Source of the DNA: an uncultured Faecalibacterium sp.
Lineage (GTDB): Bacteria > Bacillota > Clostridia > Oscillospirales > Ruminococcaceae
Direction: 5' to 3'
DNA: 26,662 nucleotides
NCBI GenBank assembly: GCA_900772565.1
Contig: CAAHET010000029.1
Coordinates: forward strand, 1 to 26,662
Below the pieces are notes generated by a model. It ran no database searches and was not told where the DNA came from. It saw only the letters and a list, made by a program, of their open reading frames with translations. The position numbers and the translations under genes were made by a program. Below, piece by piece: positions 22,213-26,662 of the stretch; positions within the stretch are counted from its first letter, which is position 1, and the number at the start of each line of letters is the position of its first letter.

Positions 22213-22677
22213 GGAGCTGGAAATATGGCTGCGCCGGGAAGTGATGTTGAAAAGGCAGAAGCTTTGTATATGGATGTTTACAATGCTGTGCTGAATACTA
22301 ATTATACGAATGATGTGGAGCTGAAAACGAAGGCAAGACAGATTTTGGACGATAGTCTGAATGAAGATGGCACCCTGAAGAGCGGCAAGAAAATGACCGT
22401 TGTACTGGATTCGGATAATCTCTTTGTTCAAACGGCTGTCACGATCCTTCAGAAATCAGGCAGCGATCCTGTTCCCTATGGCATTACCAGTGAGGAACTG
22501 AATCAGATGATTACGCACAAGGATGAGACGATTGCTGAAATTAGAAAGAGTGTTGGCAACAACATGGAGTACATCAAGAATAGTACGACCAATATCGCCG
22601 TTGGCGCTGTGAAGAAGGGCGATAAGACCTATGTTGCAATTGCTATGACAGTGGATCTTTCGAAAGTGATTCAGTAA
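22141..22677 (+). CDS. Small lipoprotein C (paralogue cluster)
   Basis: A 178-residue predicted lipoprotein: MKKMKRLVAV, hydrophobic core, lipobox LTAC with Cys24. The mature part is helical with VELKTKARQILDDSLNEDG and NNMEYIKN, then ends with strands (NIAVGAVKKGDKTYVAIAMTV). The plan 'helices, N-x-iKN, iaVG.v...YVaiaM' resembles a degenerate CAP/SCP domain, but the usual His and Glu residues are missing, so this is a weak suggestion. The coding part after the signal peptide is clearly richer in A+T than the neighbouring genes, hinting at transfer or relaxed selection. GGAGGAA precedes the ATG at 22141. Its promoter region is duplicated at lipoprotein A. Confidence 0.8.
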   Translation: MKKMKRLVAVLLVGIMALAMLTACGAGNMAAPGSDVEKAEALYMDVYNAVLNTNYTNDVELKTKARQILDDSLNEDGTLKSGKKMTVVLDSDNLFVQTAVTILQKSGSDPVPYGITSEELNQMITHKDETIAEIRKSVGNNMEYIKNSTTNIAVGAVKKGDKTYVAIAMTVDLSKVIQ

Positions 22678-22708
22678 AGTAGAATTGTCTGGCAGTATTT
22701 GAAACGCC

Positions 22709-22742
22709 GCCCCGGAGAGTACCCGCTCTCCGGGGCTTTTTT
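22709..22742 (+). terminator. Terminator of lipoprotein C
   Basis: GCCCCGGAGAG and CTCTCCGGGGC form a perfect 11-base-pair stem followed by six T. The core matches the terminator of lipoprotein B. Confidence 0.9.
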
Positions 22743-22752
22743 CTGCCTTTTT

Positions 22753-22781
22753 GTGACAAACCCCGCCCGCTGTGGTACAAT
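22753..22781 (+). promoter_or_regulatory. Promoter of the Wadjet operon
   Basis: GTGACA, 17-base spacer, TACAAT, 36 bases before the jetA ATG and just behind the lipoprotein C terminator. Confidence 0.65.
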
Positions 22782-22817
22782 AAAAGGGTATCGAACCAAG
22801 ACAGAAAGGACGTTTCC

Positions 22818-24248
22818 ATGCAGCTGTTTGAACTGGTCAGCCCACGGCTGTTCCGCCCGCTGGCGGGGCCCAACCGGGCGTTTTATGCAGAGCTTTTGCT
22901 GCTGCTCTGGGAGGAGTGCCGCCATACGGCAGATTACAGCATTTCCCGCGCCGAAGCCGTCTCCCGCGCCGAGGATTATTTTGCTGCGCTGGCAAAGCCG
23001 CTGGCGCTGGATGCCGACGGCGCGGGCGATGAGGACGAGCAGCCCACCCGCGACCCCCACACGCTGGCGGTGGGCTTTCTGCTGCGTCTGCGCCGCACCG
23101 GCTGGCTGGAAGAGCAGCCCGGCAGCTACGAGACGGAGCCCACCCTTGCCTTTATGCCGGAGGTCACCCCGCTGCTGGACGCGCTGGAAGAAATTTTGAA
23201 CCCCCGGGTGGTCACCTATACCGGCAAGCTGTATAAGGCGTGGCAGCTGCTGGGCAGCATCGGGCAGGAAAAAAGCCCCTACGAGAATGTGCTGCGGGAG
23301 GTGGCGGCAGACCTTGAGACCCTGAACAAGTCCCTGCGCGCCCTCAACGCTTCCATCGGGCATTATATCGACCGCCTTACCCATAACCGCACCCCGCAGG
23401 AGGTGCTGGAGCTGTTCGACCAGTACGAGGAAAAGGTGGTGGCGGCGGCGTATCATCGCTTTAAAACCAGCGATAACCTGTTCAATTACCGCGCCTATCT
23501 GGAGGAAGAACTGGATGACTGCGAGCAGAACCAGCTGCCGCGCCTAGCGCTGGACTACGCCCGGGTGGAGCGCTGCGCCCCCGGCGAAGCTGCACCCCGG
23601 GTGCGTGCCCTCATCCAGCAGCAGCGGGACGCGCTGGAAGAGATGAGCACCCTGATGAAGGAGATCGACGCCAGCCACATCCGCTACCGCAAGCGGGCGG
23701 TGCAGCGGGCACAGTTTTTGCTGCTGAGCGACCGCTCGGCACAGGGCAGCGTCACCGCCCTGCTGCGCCGCTACGCCGAGGACATCCGCAGCCCGGAGCA
23801 GCTGTTTGAACCGGACGATGGCCCGGTGGCGGCGCGGCTGCACCTGTACCCGGCGGCAGTGTTCGGCGCAAAACCGCTGTATCCCCCCGCCGCGCCCCGC
23901 ACCGAAGCGCCTCTTGCCCCGGTGCGCACCGAACCCCTTGACCCCGAACGGCTGCGGCAGGAGCAGCAGCTGCTGCTGGATTATGCCCGCCTTGCCGTCA
24001 CCGAGGAAAACGTGGCGCTGCTGGCGCGGCAGGCACTGGCTGCCCGCCCGCAGGTGAACGCCTCCACCCTTGTGGAGGAATACCCGAACGACTTTACGGG
24101 CATCATCGGCCTGCACACCTATTCCCAGTCGCCGCACCGGGAGTACGAGATCACCCTGACCGGAAGCTGGGTGGAGCGCGGCGGCTTCCGGTTTCAGGAT
24201 TTTGTCCTGACCCGCCGCAAGGAGGTAAACACGGATGGCAACCATTGA
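22818..24248 (+). CDS. jetA: Wadjet anti-plasmid protein JetA (kleisin-like)
   Basis: A 476-residue, mostly helical protein that begins MQLFELVSPRLFRPLAGPNR, as do the JetA proteins of Firmicutes Wadjet systems (DUF5716-like). JetA acts as the kleisin/MukF-like link of an SMC complex that recognises and cuts circular plasmid DNA. A long helical middle (about 150-330) with LTHNRTPQEVLELFDQYEEKV is followed by a Pro/Ala-rich linker near 355-375 and a C-terminal domain (TGIIGLHTYSQSPHREYEITLTGSW). The identity rests on this N-terminus and on the two following genes. AAAGGA precedes the ATG; the stop overlaps the jetB start by 14 bases. The exact Wadjet subtype cannot be settled by eye. Confidence 0.88.
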   Translation: MQLFELVSPRLFRPLAGPNRAFYAELLLLLWEECRHTADYSISRAEAVSRAEDYFAALAKPLALDADGAGDEDEQPTRDPHTLAVGFLLRLRRTGWLEEQPGSYETEPTLAFMPEVTPLLDALEEILNPRVVTYTGKLYKAWQLLGSIGQEKSPYENVLREVAADLETLNKSLRALNASIGHYIDRLTHNRTPQEVLELFDQYEEKVVAAAYHRFKTSDNLFNYRAYLEEELDDCEQNQLPRLALDYARVERCAPGEAAPRVRALIQQQRDALEEMSTLMKEIDASHIRYRKRAVQRAQFLLLSDRSAQGSVTALLRRYAEDIRSPEQLFEPDDGPVAARLHLYPAAVFGAKPLYPPAAPRTEAPLAPVRTEPLDPERLRQEQQLLLDYARLAVTEENVALLARQALAARPQVNASTLVEEYPNDFTGIIGLHTYSQSPHREYEITLTGSWVERGGFRFQDFVLTRRKEVNTDGNH

Positions 24249-24843
24249 TCTGCTGGAAGAGACCGCAAACTATCTGCTCAACCACTGCTTTGTGCTGGGC
24301 TGCGTAGAGGAACAGCGGGCAAAATATCTGTATATTCAGGATCACCTCAACGAGGTGCGCGCGGTGTTCAAACCGCTGGGCTATGCGGTGCTGTTGTACC
24401 CCGCACCCATGCAGGCGGCGGCGCTGGTCAACGAGCACGAGGGCAGTCAGGCACGACTGCTCAAGTACGAGAGCATTTTGCTGCTGGTGCTGCGGCTTTT
24501 GTACCTGCAAAAGCGGGAAAGCCTTGCCGCCAGCGCAGACGAGGTGCTGGTGACCGTAGAGGAAGTGCAGGCAGAGCTGCAAAAGATGAACCTGCCCCGC
24601 AAGCTGGACCAGCAAACGCTGGAAAAGCTCATGCGCACCCTGCGCCGGTACAATCTGGCGCGTCCGGTGGGGCGACTCTCCGGGCTGGACAGCCGCATTG
24701 AGGTGTTCCCCACGGTGCTGCTGGCGCTGCCGGATGCCGACCTTGCGGATGCCGCCGCCGAGAGCGCCCGCACCCGCACCGAGCTTGGCCTGTACGAGCG
24801 CCCGGAGGGCGCAGACACCGAAGCAGGGGAGGTGGAAGCATGA
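24235..24843 (+). CDS. jetB: Wadjet protein JetB (DUF4194, MukE-like)
   Basis: A 202-residue protein that fits the DUF4194 family: a helical start (ETANYLLNHCFVLG), Tyr-rich RAKYLYIQDHLNEVRAVFKPLGY, and winged-helix segments (YESILLLVLRLLYLQKRESL, then LEKLMRTLRRYNLARPVG). JetB is the KITE/MukE-like subunit that bridges JetA and the SMC protein. The acidic C-terminal tail (about 182-202) is probably disordered. The start lies inside the end of jetA (14-base overlap) with AGGAGG upstream, and the stop overlaps the jetC start as ATGA, so the three are translated together. Confidence 0.88.
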   Translation: MATIDLLEETANYLLNHCFVLGCVEEQRAKYLYIQDHLNEVRAVFKPLGYAVLLYPAPMQAAALVNEHEGSQARLLKYESILLLVLRLLYLQKRESLAASADEVLVTVEEVQAELQKMNLPRKLDQQTLEKLMRTLRRYNLARPVGRLSGLDSRIEVFPTVLLALPDADLADAAAESARTRTELGLYERPEGADTEAGEVEA

Positions 24844-26662
24844 TCGAACTCAAGCGCCTGAAACTTATCAACTGGCACAACTTTGAAAATACCACCTTCG
24901 ACTGCGCCCGCCTGACCTATATGATCGGCGTGAACGCCGTGGGCAAGACCACCATTCTGGACGCCATCCGCTACTGCCTGACCACCAACCGCAACTTCAA
25001 TGCACTGGGCAATAAAAAGAGCGGACGCACCCTGCAGGGCTCTGTCCACGCCAAGCAGCGCGGCGAGAACGCCTACCGCCGCCCGGGGCATACCGTGGCA
25101 TATATCGGGGCAGAATTCTGGGACAGCGTCAAGCACACCAGTTTTGTCATTGCGGTGCGGGTGGAGTCCGAAGGCCCCATGCAGGAGCTGCACCCCGGCG
25201 ACCAGACGTGGTATATCTCGGAGGACGGCATCACGCTGGAACAGCTGCCCTTTATCGACCCGCGCACCGGTGCGCCCAGCGCCAAGGAGGATTTCAAGCC
25301 CGCCGAGGGGCGGCTTTCCTACACCCGCAGCCCCAGCGAAGCGCGGGACCGCATCTGCCGCGCACTGGGCATCGGACGCGCAGCCAGCCCGCTGGGTAAA
25401 AAGTTCAACGAGGTGTTCCAGATGGGCACCAGCATGGACGAGATCCCGAATTTCCGGGAGTTTTTGTACCAGTACATCCTGCCCCAGCCGGAGCTGGACT
25501 TGGAAGCCTTGCAGGGTGACCGCTTAGAGCTGGAAAATCTGCACGCCGTGTTGGCGGAAGCTCAGACCCGCGCCGATGCGCTGGATGAGATCGTCCGTTT
25601 TGGCCGCGAAGCCACCGAAAAGCAGACCGAAGCCCTTGTGAACCGGGGCGCCGCCCTGCTGGCGCGGGCTGCTGCGGATGCCGGGGAAAAGGCCGTCTGG
25701 CAGGAGCGGGTGGAAGCCGGACGCCGCCAGCAGGAGACACTGCGCACCCGTTACGCTGAAGCCAAGACCGCCGAAGCGGAAGCCCGCCGCGCCTACCTGA
25801 CAGCCCACAGCGCCGCCGGTGCCAGCGGCGAGGGCCGCGCACTGGATGCCCTCAGTGAGGAACTGGCGCACCGGCAGACCGCACTGGATGCCGCCGCCCG
25901 CAAGGCCGACACCGCCGAAAAAGCTGCCGAAAAGACCGGCAATCTGCTGGCGGTGCTGCGCCGCAGCGGCTTTGCCGCCGGGCAGAAGATGGCAGACCTG
26001 ACCCCCGACACCCTGCCCACCCTGACCGACTGGTTGACCGCACAGGAAAAGCCGCTGGAAGAAGCCTATTTTGCCGCCCGGCAGCACACCGCCGCCTTGC
26101 AGCGGCAGCAGACCGAGAAGCGCGCCGAACTGGACGCCGTGTCCGGCGGCAAGTGGGTGTACCCCCACGGCGACGCCGCCACCCGGGTGCGGGACGCCGT
26201 GAACGCCGAGCTGAAAAGCCGGGGCATGGAGCCGGACGCCCGCATCTTCTGCGAACTGCTGAACGTGGAGGACGAAAGCTGGCAGGACTGCGTGGAAGCC
26301 TGTCTGGGCGACCGCCGGTTCGATATCCTTGTGCCGCCCGCCCACTACGCCGCCGCCAAAAGCGCCTTTGTGGCGCTGAAGGACAAGGTGGGCCCCATCA
26401 GCCTGCTGGACACCCCGGGTCTGCGCAAGGCCAACCGCCGCGCCGACACCGCCCCCGCCGACAGTCTGGCGGCACAGGTCACCAGCGAAAACCCGCTTGC
26501 GGCGCAGTACGCCGACGCCATTCTGCGCCGCATCGTCTGCTGCGACACCCCCGACACGCTGGAAAACTATCCCGACAGCGCCACCCGGGACCTTCTGCGC
26601 CACCATCCCTTCCGTTTGGAGCATCTGCGCACCCCGCAGCGCTATATCGGCTTGGAAGCCCG
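24840..26662 (+). CDS. jetC: Wadjet SMC-like ATPase JetC, 3' end outside the window
   Basis: At least 607 codons of an SMC-like protein that is open to the window edge. The N-terminal ATPase half has IELKRLKLINWHNFENTTF and the Walker A loop GVNAVGKTT (residues 30-38), the usual MukB/JetC head. After GTSMDEIPNFREFLYQYILP (about 200-220) comes a long Ala/Glu/Arg-rich coiled coil (about 225-430) and then a segment that looks like the hinge (ARIFCELLNVEDESWQDCVEACLGDRRFDILVPP). The second coil, Walker B and signature motif should lie past the edge. JetC powers DNA loop extrusion so that JetD can cut small circular DNA. JetD is not in the window. Confidence 0.9.
   Translation, partial: MIELKRLKLINWHNFENTTFDCARLTYMIGVNAVGKTTILDAIRYCLTTNRNFNALGNKKSGRTLQGSVHAKQRGENAYRRPGHTVAYIGAEFWDSVKHTSFVIAVRVESEGPMQELHPGDQTWYISEDGITLEQLPFIDPRTGAPSAKEDFKPAEGRLSYTRSPSEARDRICRALGIGRAASPLGKKFNEVFQMGTSMDEIPNFREFLYQYILPQPELDLEALQGDRLELENLHAVLAEAQTRADALDEIVRFGREATEKQTEALVNRGAALLARAAADAGEKAVWQERVEAGRRQQETLRTRYAEAKTAEAEARRAYLTAHSAAGASGEGRALDALSEELAHRQTALDAAARKADTAEKAAEKTGNLLAVLRRSGFAAGQKMADLTPDTLPTLTDWLTAQEKPLEEAYFAARQHTAALQRQQTEKRAELDAVSGGKWVYPHGDAATRVRDAVNAELKSRGMEPDARIFCELLNVEDESWQDCVEACLGDRRFDILVPPAHYAAAKSAFVALKDKVGPISLLDTPGLRKANRRADTAPADSLAAQVTSENPLAAQYADAILRRIVCCDTPDTLENYPDSATRDLLRHHPFRLEHLRTPQRYIGLEA

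Noticed and set aside
25000..25527. Alternative frame inside jetC suggesting a frameshift
   Set aside because: The jetC frame stays open with sensible SMC sequence from 24840 to the window edge; this is an overlapping high-GC shadow.

Overview
The window looks like chromosomal DNA from a GC-rich, low-oxygen Gram-positive gut bacterium, most like Faecalibacterium or a close Oscillospiraceae/Ruminococcaceae relative. This is inferred from high-GC codon use with long antisense open frames, consensus sigma-A promoters (often with an extended -10), strong GGAGG ribosome sites, Gram-positive lipoproteins, a BglG-type antiterminator, and a DUF362 ferredoxin protein. I could run no database search, so the genus is an inference.

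Left part (1-8450): a tRNA-Glu whose first bases lie outside the window; a HAD phosphatase; a four-gene minus-strand operon of two TrkA/RCK proteins followed by two PH-domain membrane proteins, the last three joined by ATGA overlaps; uppP on the plus strand, with no normal start codon at its ribosome site; a palindromic repeat; a CLC anion transporter divergent from a DUF362 iron-sulfur protein; and a lipoprotein.

Middle (8500-19400): a sugar operon made of an antiterminator, a PTS EIICB and a GH4 6-phospho-alpha-glucosidase. Its leader holds a perfect-consensus promoter, a GlcT-like RAT sequence and an overlapping terminator, so the antiterminator probably controls its own operon. Then come gluQ, a PAP2-family membrane protein, a MATE exporter, a secreted protein with a permuted papain-like residue pattern, a CBS-containing family II pyrophosphatase and an acylphosphatase.

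Right part (19400-26662): an accessory stretch with three small lipoproteins. Two of them share nearly the same promoter, leader and signal peptide in opposite orientation, forming an inverted repeat of about 200 bp. Between these arms are the third lipoprotein, another palindromic repeat and a secreted C39-like protein. The window ends in a Wadjet anti-plasmid operon (jetA, jetB and an incomplete jetC); jetD is expected just beyond the edge.

The most unusual items are the lipoprotein inverted repeat with its conserved promoter-spacer dyad, the structured repeat family with changing but still paired hairpins, the RAT-controlled operon, the split TrkA plus PH operon, and the apparent ATT or ACG start of uppP.
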